A DNA stretch of 64,000 bases from JANXMY01 sp964251675. GTDB taxonomy: Bacteria > Armatimonadota > Armatimonadia > Armatimonadales > Capsulimonadaceae. Position 1 is the stretch's first letter; every line of letters begins with the position of its first letter. The stretch is taken from contig CAXUKS010000016.1 in assembly GCA_964251675.1 (NCBI GenBank), positions 1-64,000 of the forward strand. Reading direction: 5' to 3'. This document shows positions 27,022-35,748 of this stretch, piece after piece. The position numbers and the translations under genes are program-made. The notes under the pieces were generated by a model. It was not told where the DNA came from. It saw only the letters and a program-made list of their open reading frames with translations, and ran no database searches.

Positions 27022-27418
27022 GGGCGGCCTCCGTTTCCTGGACGGGCTTCAGCCACCGCGATTCGGTAGGGTCGCATGTCCCGTCATCAGGACAATCCGT
27101 GTCATCAAGGCGGGTCCCGTCGTCAAGATCGGACCAGACCCGCAGCAGCGTCAGACCTATCAAAAGGCGACAGGCACGCTGCCGCGCCAGGAGCCGCTCC
27201 CTGCCCAGCAGGTGCTTGCAAGGATGGCGGCCCGAATGTTTCTGAAAGAAGGGGCAGTCGCAGGTCTCCGTTAGGGTGTCCAGACAATAGACCTCTCCCT
27301 TCGAGCTGCGGACGGAGAGGGTGCTCCCGTCCCTCCAGCGGGCGCGGTAGCCGTCCGCGAACAGGCGCATGGCCCGGTCGTTCACGTTTGCCATCAGCCG
27401 GGCTTCGTCGAATGTCAT
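27008..27418 (-). CDS. SWIM zinc-finger protein
   Basis: The 136-residue product has a SWIM motif CDCPFFQKHSGRHPCKHLLG (C-x-C-x-n-C-x-H), preceded by the usual strand YCLDTLTET. SWIM domains bind nucleic acid or protein partners. An acidic tail (LDDGTRLDDTDCPDDG) follows. GGAG lies five bases before the ATG. It starts a two-gene leftward unit, divergent from the pPIWI_RE operon; the 370 bases between them hold two copies of a palindromic operator. Confidence 0.85.
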   Translation of the reverse strand: MTFDEARLMANVNDRAMRLFADGYRARWRDGSTLSVRSSKGEVYCLDTLTETCDCPFFQKHSGRHPCKHLLGRERLLARQRACRLLIGLTLLRVWSDLDDGTRLDDTDCPDDGTCDPTESRWLKPVQETEAAHADD

Positions 27419-27614
27419 GACTTCTCCTTATCGAGTTGGCGTGGAAGGGTTAGCCCTTCAAGAGGAGCGTATCCGGGAGAAGAACCGGCGGCAAGCGACG
27501 ATGCGGGACCGCAACAGATGTAACAGAAACAAATAGGGCAGAACCATGCAAAATCGCCTTTTCTTAACGACATGCAACAATGATTCCTCTTAACTGTCCG
27601 TTCTCTGTTCGACA

Positions 27615-27633
27615 TATAATGGCTGTATACAAC
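27615..27633. promoter_or_regulatory. Operator copy 1 beside a TATAAT box
   Basis: GCTGTATACAAC at 27622-27633 matches the perfect palindrome at 27765 in 11 of 12 bases and directly follows TATAAT (27615-27620). A regulator bound here would cover a transcription start. No good -35 was found for the + direction. Confidence 0.5.
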
Positions 27634-27764
27634 GAGCGGTGCACAACTACAACATGAGAAGCGGATTGGTGATCGGTCGAAAACTGAGAAAAGAAGTGAA
27701 AATCATTGAAAAATTTGATTTTTATAGTGACTTTTCTTGATGCATGCGCCATAATACAACATCT

Positions 27765-27776
27765 GTTGTATACAAC
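27765..27776. promoter_or_regulatory. Perfect palindromic operator upstream of the pPIWI_RE operon
   Basis: GTTGTATACAAC is a perfect 12-base palindrome 14 bases before the ATG of the first gene, whose N-terminus is a LexA-like winged helix. An overlapping dyad TACAAC-ATCT-GTTGTA is also present. Autoregulation by the nuclease's own HTH is a likely reading. Confidence 0.6.
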
Positions 27777-27790
27777 ACAGGTGGTTAAAC

Positions 27791-29149
27791 ATGAGCGATC
27801 CTTCACAAGCAGAAATAGAACTACTGAAAAATATTCACATGCTCACGGAGCAGCACAACGGCCGCCCACCCTCGCTCGCGGAACTGGCAGTTTCTGTAGG
27901 TTTGAGGGCAAGTTCTCGGGCTAACGTCCAGCGTCAACTGGCGCAATTAAAGCCTACTTTCGTTGATTGGACGAATACCCCGCGCTCACTCAGGCTGACG
28001 CCAGCGGGCAACGCACTGATCGGTCAAGCAGGAGCGCCCACCTCTAAAGATGACGCCCCGCTTCCAGACGTCGTGCTCCCTCTGCTCGCAAGCGGCCTTA
28101 CCCAGATCGCGGCAGATCTCGGAAACGGCAAGCACGCCCAAGCTCCGTACCCTCCTTCATGGCAGCGTGGACTCAACATCCTGGCGGTCAACTGCCTGTT
28201 GCGCGGCACGGAGCCGCCGAAGCACAGCGTGGAAGCGTGGCAGTGGTGTCATCGCCCTCTGAACGCATGGCCTGTACGGTTCTCGGGCCAGTTCCGGTTC
28301 TTGGAAAGCTCGTTTCTGGAAGACGGACAGCCAACAGACTTCTGCCGCGAACTTGCTCAAGGGCTGCCCAAAGGGGAGGCGGAGATGGAATTATCGGAAC
28401 GCCTTATGGGGCGCATCCGCCACGACGCCGAGCTGCGACGGGACCAAGCGGCTTATGTGGCCGTAAGGCAGTATTTGATTGAGCACCCGGTCGTTTCTCT
28501 CGAGGAACTGCTCCGCGGCTCTTTCGATCCGGCCATGGCGGCCTTCGGCGGCGAACTCATGGATATGTACGAGGCCGTACCCCAGGCGGCAGTCGAGGCA
28601 GGCCAAGTTCTACTCTGCGGGCATTGCGGATGGACCCTGGTCCGCCGGGACGGTCGGCTTCGGTGCGGTGATGATCGGTGCCGCGTCCTGACAGCGAACT
28701 TCACCAGGAATACGCGATGGCGACCGATAACCGCTGAAGCTCCCCTGCAACGTGCCCGACGCGCCATCCGGCGTTATGTCGTCGCCGCCGGTATCTATGA
28801 ACTGGAAGCGGCGAGGAGCCTCGGTGCCCTCGGTCTGTCTGTGGAACTGTGGCCCCACTTCGATAGGTATGACCTCCGCATCATTTTCTCCTCGGGGGAG
28901 TCGTGGGCCGTCGACGTCAAAGACTGGCGCTTCCCACACCTCTTGGCAAAGCGCCTATGCCCCCTTGCCAACGATGGAGCGAGCAGCTGGTCGCGTTCGT
29001 TTTACGCTATACCTGACAGCCGCGTCTCCGAAAATCCGAACTACCTCACGTTCCTGCGCAACGCTGCCACCTTACAGGACTTCGAGGTCATGACAATCAG
29101 TGAGCTGACGGCGGCGGCCCGAGCAAGAAAGCAGGTCCTGGATGCGTAA
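27791..29149 (+). CDS. pPIWI_RE-associated restriction endonuclease with LexA-like HTH
   Basis: This 452-residue protein begins with a winged helix like that of LexA (SQAEIELLKNIHMLTEQHNG ... PSLAELAVSVGL). It has a zinc ribbon with two CxxC-type pairs (CGHCGWTLVRRDGRLRCGDDRC) and a C-terminal nuclease core (LSVELWPHFDRYDLRIIF, then SWAVDVKDWRFP), where Asp and D-x-K form the PD-(D/E)XK site. It corresponds to the REase-like component of three-gene pPIWI_RE islands. Its stop overlaps the helicase ATG by eight bases. The palindromic operators in front suggest self-repression. Confidence 0.85.
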   Translation: MSDPSQAEIELLKNIHMLTEQHNGRPPSLAELAVSVGLRASSRANVQRQLAQLKPTFVDWTNTPRSLRLTPAGNALIGQAGAPTSKDDAPLPDVVLPLLASGLTQIAADLGNGKHAQAPYPPSWQRGLNILAVNCLLRGTEPPKHSVEAWQWCHRPLNAWPVRFSGQFRFLESSFLEDGQPTDFCRELAQGLPKGEAEMELSERLMGRIRHDAELRRDQAAYVAVRQYLIEHPVVSLEELLRGSFDPAMAAFGGELMDMYEAVPQAAVEAGQVLLCGHCGWTLVRRDGRLRCGDDRCRVLTANFTRNTRWRPITAEAPLQRARRAIRRYVVAAGIYELEAARSLGALGLSVELWPHFDRYDLRIIFSSGESWAVDVKDWRFPHLLAKRLCPLANDGASSWSRSFYAIPDSRVSENPNYLTFLRNAATLQDFEVMTISELTAAARARKQVLDA

Positions 29150-32100
29150 TTACGCCGCGTGGCGCGAGACTCTGACTGAGGAGATAATCGGGTTGAAGGA
29201 AGTATACGGTCCACTGGCCATGCCTCCTGCCCAACTGCTCGATGTGGAATTGATCCTGACCCTCTTCGCGGAGTATCTGCCCGGCCAAGACCCAGCGCTT
29301 GCCTGGGCGTTACTGAACGGGCAGCCGCTGCCAGCACTGGAAGGGCTACCGCCGGCCGGCCGGCGCGCGCTCGCCATCGCCCGGCTCCGACTTCCCGAAA
29401 CGGTGGGCCGAGCAGAATGGCATCACCAAATGGAACAGTACTCTTCCCTTGGCCCGCCCTACCCTTTGTACAAAATCGACGGCGCGCGCCTCACCTTGCG
29501 GCCTACACCCGTGGCTCCCGAACGCCGTGACGCCATGTGCGCGGCTCTGCGCGAAGCGCCTGCCCTCGACGCGCGGGCGCCGCGCTATGTGAGTAAAGCT
29601 GGACGGTACCGCTTTTACGTCGACCGCGATCCCCACGAGGTAGAAATACCGCCGGAAGCCGTAGCGCTCAAGCGGAAGAAGACTTGGGCCGCTCCGGTGA
29701 CCGTCGCCACTCGTCGGCAACCTCTGGTGGTGCGATGGGAGGATCTGCTTGCCGAGGCAGATTGGATGGAGCGCAACGCTCCGGCGGGATCGGCGGCCCG
29801 GTGCTGGAGGGCCTCGCTTGAAAACGTTCGGCTGTCTGCTGTCTCGCAGTCGGGCCTTTCCCCCCTCGACGAGCTGACCCTTGACGGGCTGCTCCACATG
29901 GTCGGCCGGGTCGGCAGTGGGAAGAGCACGCTGTTCACGGTACTGGCGGTCTATCTGTCAAGGAGGGGGCACCGCGTCGTGGTCGTTCAAGGCGACGTTG
30001 CCAGCCTCCTGAGGGAACTGTCTCTCCTTTCGACCTTCGAGGCCGCAGACGCACGGGTCTCGGCGGTGCCGCTCGTCGGCCGCTCCACCCGTCTGCTCCA
30101 CTTGAACCGTCTCCACGCCGCGGAAGCGGATGGAGAAGAAACCGGAATAGGCGGTCATCACCCCGGCTTCGCGATGCTCTCCACCATCTGTCCGCTTGAC
30201 GGACTGCGTCAGGACGTTCAGCCCATCGAGCCGGGCAAGGAGCCTTGCAACAGGCTTTATCCCAGCGAGACGGAAGACGAAGGGCTGAAGCATCGCCTGG
30301 ATTGCCCGCTGATGCCGGTGTGCCCGGTTCACCTGCCGACCCAGAAAATGACTTCCGCCAACATCTGGTTGGCAACTCCGGCCAGCCTCCTCGCCAGTGG
30401 ACCCCAGTCGCCACTCGCACCTTACCGTTTGAGAAACGCAGAGTTGGTCATGCGGTTCGCGGACGTGGTCCTGATCGACGAAGCAGATGCCGTTCAGGTC
30501 CAGTTCGACGACCGGTTCGCCCCATATGAGGTTTTGGTAGGGCGCCATGACGCTTGGCTCGACCGTTTGGGCACCCAAGTTGCCCGGCAGATCTATCGCC
30601 CCTCGCGCCCACTTGTCGGTCGAAACCCTGGCCTGGACCGTTGGCTGACCGTCCATCAGAACACCCAGAGGGCAGTCGACAGGTTGTACCGCTGGCTCCG
30701 GGAAAGTGCCGCGACACGACTCTGGCTCAACGAAACGTACTTCACGGGAGAACTCCTCTTGAACCGGGTCCACACGCAGGTCGAGGCGCTCGGCCACCGG
30801 CTCGAACCATTCGTGCGGGCGCGGGAAGCGTTCAATCAAGCAGGTCTGGGCAGCGCGCGCGGGTGGATGTCCATCCCATCGCAGCCGGAAGCCTGGATTA
30901 ACGTGGTGCAGCGTGAACTTCTCGCAGCCGATGAGGCTGCCTCCTTAGAAGAGCTGGCCGCTTGGTTCCGGAACAACTTCCTCTTCGCCGGGGCGATGGA
31001 AGAGGAAACGGTTCAGGAACTGTCTCACCGGCTGTTGATCGCGCTGCTCGTCAGCGTCTTGGACCATGCGTTCCGGGACTTGATCAAGAGCTGGAATACG
31101 GCTGAAGAATTTCTCGAGTTGGACCGGGGCAGCGGGGGCTTGTTTTACAGCCCCTCAGACGACCTTGTCCGCCTCGTACCTGAAGCGCCTATGGGACCGG
31201 TCCTCGGGTTTCAGTATCATGATCCGGAAAACTTGGGGGAAGGGGAACTGCGTTTCTTTCACGTCCGCGGCATGGGACGCACGCTACTTTATCGCCTCCA
31301 CAACGGCCTCCAGATTTCAGAAGGCATCGCGGGGCCGCACGTTGTCCTGACAAGCGGAACATCCTGGGCGCCGGCCTCCTGGCGATACCACCTTCACGTC
31401 CCGCCAGCCGCGATCCTGGAACCCGCGTCAGCGGATCGGCCCAAAGTTTCCTGTTTCTTCGAGCCACTCGCGGACCCTGAGCATCCCCAACGACGGCTGT
31501 ACGTGTCCGGGCGCAAGTCAGCGTACGAGCGCGTCCGCAGCCTCAAGTCCATGGTCAGTGACCTGGCACGCCAGACTGGGTTCGGTGCCCAACGCATGAG
31601 CAAGTTCGACCGTGAACTTGCGTTGTTGGATGAACACCGCCGCCGCATCCTGTTGGTAGTCGGCAGTTATGTTGAAGCGGAGGCCGTCGGAGAAGCGCTG
31701 GCCGACGCCCTGAAGTCCGCGCCAGGTGAGGATGTGCTCATCCTGATCCCCGACGGCGGCGACGACTCAATCAAGGATCGGCCTCAAGACAGGCTGCTCC
31801 GCAGTCAGGTGTCGCAATTCCCCCACAAATCCGCCCGCTTCTTGGTGGCTCCCCTGCAAGCCATGGAGCGCGGCCATAACATCCTCGTCGGTCAGGAAGG
31901 AGCCATCGGGAGTGTCTATTTCCTCGTCCGGCCTTTTCCACGCCCCGGAGACCCGCATGCTGCCATCCAGCGGATGAACGCGTGGGCTGCCGAATACGTG
32001 CCGACCCTCGCCGGACTGGAAGCGGGCGAAGCCGGCGAGCGGCTCCGTGAGGAAGCGCATGCGCGCTGGAAGCGAGATCTCCAAGGAGAAGAAACGTACA

Positions 32101-32408
32101 AGGGTACGGCGGACAAGACCCCCCTCCTGTGGACGCAATTGGTTCTCGTTTGGCAGTGCATCGGACGCCTTTTGCGGGGAGGGGCGGCGGCGAGGGTCCA
32201 TTTCATAGACGCCAAATGGGCGGAAGTGACGGCCGGCCTGTCGTCGGGACTAGTCGACACGGAGGAGTCCAGCATGCTGATTGGCTTCCAGCGCGTCCTG
32301 ACCGACGTGACCAACTCTGCCGAACCTACAGATCGTCTGATCGCCCAAGCCCTGTACGGCCCGTTCCTCGACGGACTCGTCGGAATGAAAGGTATCCACC
32401 GTGAATAG
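29142..32408 (+). CDS. DinG-like helicase of the pPIWI_RE system
   Basis: This 1088-residue protein carries Walker A GRVGSGKST near 255-262 and Walker B VVLIDEAD near 445. Between them are four Cys (ICPLDG, PCNRLY, DCPLMPVCPVH) placed like the iron-sulfur cluster of XPD/DinG helicases. A C-terminal helicase half includes VLTSGTSWAP, ILLVVGSY and WQCIGRLLRGG (motif VI-like). Such helicases accompany pPIWI_RE proteins and probably unwind or remodel nucleic acid for the Argonaute-like partner. Both ends overlap the neighbours by eight bases, so all three proteins are made together. Confidence 0.85.
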   Translation: MRNYAAWRETLTEEIIGLKEVYGPLAMPPAQLLDVELILTLFAEYLPGQDPALAWALLNGQPLPALEGLPPAGRRALAIARLRLPETVGRAEWHHQMEQYSSLGPPYPLYKIDGARLTLRPTPVAPERRDAMCAALREAPALDARAPRYVSKAGRYRFYVDRDPHEVEIPPEAVALKRKKTWAAPVTVATRRQPLVVRWEDLLAEADWMERNAPAGSAARCWRASLENVRLSAVSQSGLSPLDELTLDGLLHMVGRVGSGKSTLFTVLAVYLSRRGHRVVVVQGDVASLLRELSLLSTFEAADARVSAVPLVGRSTRLLHLNRLHAAEADGEETGIGGHHPGFAMLSTICPLDGLRQDVQPIEPGKEPCNRLYPSETEDEGLKHRLDCPLMPVCPVHLPTQKMTSANIWLATPASLLASGPQSPLAPYRLRNAELVMRFADVVLIDEADAVQVQFDDRFAPYEVLVGRHDAWLDRLGTQVARQIYRPSRPLVGRNPGLDRWLTVHQNTQRAVDRLYRWLRESAATRLWLNETYFTGELLLNRVHTQVEALGHRLEPFVRAREAFNQAGLGSARGWMSIPSQPEAWINVVQRELLAADEAASLEELAAWFRNNFLFAGAMEEETVQELSHRLLIALLVSVLDHAFRDLIKSWNTAEEFLELDRGSGGLFYSPSDDLVRLVPEAPMGPVLGFQYHDPENLGEGELRFFHVRGMGRTLLYRLHNGLQISEGIAGPHVVLTSGTSWAPASWRYHLHVPPAAILEPASADRPKVSCFFEPLADPEHPQRRLYVSGRKSAYERVRSLKSMVSDLARQTGFGAQRMSKFDRELALLDEHRRRILLVVGSYVEAEAVGEALADALKSAPGEDVLILIPDGGDDSIKDRPQDRLLRSQVSQFPHKSARFLVAPLQAMERGHNILVGQEGAIGSVYFLVRPFPRPGDPHAAIQRMNAWAAEYVPTLAGLEAGEAGERLREEAHARWKRDLQGEETYKGTADKTPLLWTQLVLVWQCIGRLLRGGAAARVHFIDAKWAEVTAGLSSGLVDTEESSMLIGFQRVLTDVTNSAEPTDRLIAQALYGPFLDGLVGMKGIHRE

Positions 32409-35154
32409 TTCGCCGCTGCATATCGCCGCTTTTACCCTCCGTCCCGAAGTGGAAGAAGCGCCATTCGTCTTCGCAGGACTGCCGTTCCCCCAAGACTGGC
32501 ACGCGCTGCTGGTTCAGCTACAGGCCGAGCGGCGCGACCGCCCTGGCCTTCCCAATACGTTGCCGATCCGTTCTCTTAACAGCGTACTCAAAGCCTTCAT
32601 CCCGCATTTGCTGACGGCACCGAGCGTGCCCAGCCAGCCGGAGCCGGGCGGGGAGGGGCGCGGCCCAGCCGGTCCGTGGCTACTCGCGGCAGAGCCTGTA
32701 GCGGAAGACAAGATCTGGATGGTCGTTCAAGCTTGGCTGGAGCAGACTTACCGCGAGTGTGACAGCCTGCCGCTCGCGCAGAAAGCGCTCCGCCTGCAGG
32801 ACCTGAACTGGCAGCAGCATTCATATCGGCTGCTCAAGGAGTGCAGCCGGAATGGAACGGCACAGCCAGCGCCGCTGTCGTGGAACGCGTTCCCTTCGCT
32901 CATAGCAGACCAACTGGCGGGTGGCGGATTGCAGATAACTGTGGGCGGAGAGGCTCGCGGGCTTCGGCGCGTGCCGGTCCAGTCTGGGGCGGAGCTGGTT
33001 ACCTGGCCCCCCGTCTACCATGTGGAATCGCAGGACCGCAGTTACGGCTACAGCTACACGATCGCCATCACTCTTCAGACAATGGTTGGCGAGGAGCACC
33101 CCAGGTTCCACTTTCACTATGGGGTCCGCCGATGGACCGGGCGCCCTCTTCTGGAGGACGGCAAGTTGCGCCTCGGGAAGACTGCGCGCACGGTGTATTT
33201 GCACCGCGATCTTCCTTGGCTAGGGCTGGACCCGACCTGTACGTTCGCGACAGCCCGGCTGAGGGTAGCCTATGAAGGGGGGAAGCGCGTTCCGGTATGG
33301 GACGACTTGGTCCCGGACATCGCCCGCCGCCTGAACGTCCCATTTCCGCAAGCGGAAGATTTAGTGAGCGATCCCGAAGGCTGGCTGCTAGGCAACCAGG
33401 GGGTGGTAGCAGCCTTGGTGGAGCAAAGCCCCAATCGACGGCAGCACCCGGTCCAAGCAGGGATGGATTTGGAAACGCACAGAGACATCACCAAGTTGAT
33501 CGCCAAACATTTGGAAGACAGGATGATCTTGCATCCGCCTCTCCAGCGTCTTATCGCCCCCGCAAAAGCGCAGAAACATGCCCTTGCAAGTCCGTTACGC
33601 GACATGGAGACCGTCAGAAGGCTCGGGGGAATGGAAAAATCTGTTGGGTCCCTTATTACGATCGAGATCTATTGGGCCACAACGGCGACAAGGGATATGA
33701 TCGTCGACAGGATCGAAAGCTTGCTCTGCCGGGCAAACCCGGAACTAGTCGCTAATGAAAAGAACCCGAAAAGGCGTAAGCGTGCCGCCGAACCGGCGCC
33801 GTCCGACGCCACAAACGCGCGTGCGATTTCTCTTCCAGCAGGCGGCGTCCTGCACATCCTGCCGCGCGAAATCGGCGCGCTCGGTGCGCCTTTTCCGTTG
33901 CCTGAAGTGGACGAGGCCGCGCCAAGAAGGGCGGAATACAAGAAAAAACAAACGGAGAGGCGTGCCCGGCAGATTCTTCAAGAACTGCCGAAGCCCGAGG
34001 GGGTGACTCTGGCACTGGTCGAGTTGCCCAACTACCAGGATCCCGACAATCCGCGCGTCCGACAGCAATTCGGCTGGCGGGACCCGAAGCAGGCGATCCG
34101 CCTGGGCATGGCATGGGCAGGCCGGGTTTCCCAGTTCACGACGGGCACGAGCAGAGCCGATGCTCAGGAAGACGTCGCGGGCGCGTCCTCGCAAGAGGAT
34201 CTGCGTCAACGGTGCGAGTCAGCGGTCCGCGACGGGCTGCGCCATCTAGGGTACCTGCCTGAGCCGATCGGCTTCCGGGCACGTCCCAAATGGTCGCTGC
34301 CCGAAAACCTACTCGTCGCCGCCGTCTGGCAGGTGCGTTTGATGCAGAAGACTTCCTGGAACCGGGTTTATTTACCAGTGGTCGTTTTGATGCACACCGG
34401 CATTGCTGAGGTGCAGGCATGGCTGCCCGACGGCAAAGGCGTGCGCCCATATCATCAGGCCTTGCGGGACATCACGAGTATCGATCCGCAGGCCGTGAGC
34501 CGCCGCCGCCGCCCAGAGTCGCTCTCGGCGCTACGGCAGTTCTTAGAAAGGGATCTCCTGAATTTGGGAACCGAAGACATCCTGATCTTGGCGGCCGCCC
34601 AAAACATCAGGCAGTTCTGGGAGGGCCTGCAAAACCCTGAGATGGCTCAGGACGGCATACGCTTCGAGCGTGGCGGACACGTCGAGGCGCTGGAGAACCT
34701 GCCGGGCCGTATGCGGCTGGTTCGGCTGCGTACGAGCGCGAGCCGGGAGACGCCGGAATGGTTCACGGAGGCTGCAGCCGACGGGAACGGATATATCCAG
34801 GGCGTCTGGCCGGACCCCTCCAACAAACGGCTGTTCTATAACAATGCATCTAAGCCACATACCCAGGTGAAGAAGCACAAGGGGAAGCAGTCCGACCCAC
34901 GCGAAAATTATGCTATTCCTTCTCTGCTCGAGATCTTCACCGGGGTCCTACAATCCGTGGACGATCCGGAAGTCTGGGCCAAAGCCATCGACGAATGGCG
35001 GAGGATGGGGACCCTGCTTACGAGCGACATGCTGGGACTGCCCCTGCCTTTATACCTCGCCAGCCGGATGGACGACTACGCCGAAGTCATCGGGCGCTGG
35101 GCGTATCCTGACCTATGGGGGGAAGACGACGAGGAAGAAACCGATCCTGAATAG
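32401..35154 (+). CDS. pPIWI_RE Argonaute-like protein
   Basis: The 917-residue product starts with GTG, overlapping the helicase stop. Its N-terminal ~400 residues match the pPIWI_RE module (IAAFTLRPEVEEAPFVFAGL ... QSYGYSYTIAITLQT-like strands). The C-terminal ~350 residues form the PIWI/RNase H-like domain (NRVYLPVVVLMHTGIAEVQA, EDILILAAAQNIRQFWEGLQ, YAIPSLLEIFTGVL, LGLPLPLYLASRM). pPIWI_RE proteins are thought to recognise foreign nucleic acid, perhaps RNA-DNA hybrids, and to recruit the linked nuclease and helicase. The genes are GC-rich with matching codon use, so the three form one unit. Confidence 0.9.
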   Translation: MNSSPLHIAAFTLRPEVEEAPFVFAGLPFPQDWHALLVQLQAERRDRPGLPNTLPIRSLNSVLKAFIPHLLTAPSVPSQPEPGGEGRGPAGPWLLAAEPVAEDKIWMVVQAWLEQTYRECDSLPLAQKALRLQDLNWQQHSYRLLKECSRNGTAQPAPLSWNAFPSLIADQLAGGGLQITVGGEARGLRRVPVQSGAELVTWPPVYHVESQDRSYGYSYTIAITLQTMVGEEHPRFHFHYGVRRWTGRPLLEDGKLRLGKTARTVYLHRDLPWLGLDPTCTFATARLRVAYEGGKRVPVWDDLVPDIARRLNVPFPQAEDLVSDPEGWLLGNQGVVAALVEQSPNRRQHPVQAGMDLETHRDITKLIAKHLEDRMILHPPLQRLIAPAKAQKHALASPLRDMETVRRLGGMEKSVGSLITIEIYWATTATRDMIVDRIESLLCRANPELVANEKNPKRRKRAAEPAPSDATNARAISLPAGGVLHILPREIGALGAPFPLPEVDEAAPRRAEYKKKQTERRARQILQELPKPEGVTLALVELPNYQDPDNPRVRQQFGWRDPKQAIRLGMAWAGRVSQFTTGTSRADAQEDVAGASSQEDLRQRCESAVRDGLRHLGYLPEPIGFRARPKWSLPENLLVAAVWQVRLMQKTSWNRVYLPVVVLMHTGIAEVQAWLPDGKGVRPYHQALRDITSIDPQAVSRRRRPESLSALRQFLERDLLNLGTEDILILAAAQNIRQFWEGLQNPEMAQDGIRFERGGHVEALENLPGRMRLVRLRTSASRETPEWFTEAAADGNGYIQGVWPDPSNKRLFYNNASKPHTQVKKHKGKQSDPRENYAIPSLLEIFTGVLQSVDDPEVWAKAIDEWRRMGTLLTSDMLGLPLPLYLASRMDDYAEVIGRWAYPDLWGEDDEEETDPE

Positions 35155-35189
35155 CCAAACTTTGCCTGTTGATTTCCGGCATCAGAACG

Positions 35190-35460
35190 AGGGGAGTTGG
35201 CCGGGCAGCAGGAGGTCGCACTGGATCTCGTTGCCCCACGCCTGCCAGCCAGGAAGCGCTGCCGGACGAATAGCTCCGCGCAGGGCATCTACCCATCGAT
35301 ACGGACGATTCGCTCCCGCGCCCCGTCGAGGCTTGCTCGAAGGCTCCCGGCGAGACGATCAAGGCTGTGCACGTCCGTACCGATGCATCTCGGACGGCCC
35401 CTTGTCGCATTGCTGCGGGGGCGTGACGTCCCTTGCGGGCTCGCAACGCCTCAGGTACGT
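35190..35460 (-). pseudogene. MT-A70 methyltransferase C-terminal remnant
   Basis: Reversed translation gives ARERIVRI, then a stop, then MPCAELFVRQRFLAG and GNEIQCDLL, the tail of MT-A70-type adenine methyltransferases (normally PRAELFARQ...GWSAWGNEVxCD). It shares about 30 identical bases with the frameshifted copy at 41.6 kb, including the frame-breaking change. Nothing is seen in 35461-35748. Confidence 0.65.
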
Positions 35461-35748
35461 TTTACGTACCTGAGGTCCAGTCATTTGTCGTTCTAACAGC
35501 TGGAAGCATCCCGCGCATCCGGTATCAGTACGCGCCGTCCCAAAGTAATTTTATAACATCTGAAGGACTGGCCAAGCGCTGGCCCTCCTTTACAACTACA
35601 AGAATTTTTGGGACAAATTACAACGACTTACAGCGTCTGATTTTCTGTCCACAATGAAAGATTGTTCATGAAGATGCGTGGTCTAACTGTCATCCACTAA
35701 AGGAGTAAGTTGGACGTTGATGCTGGAAGACGCGAGCGGGAACAGCAT

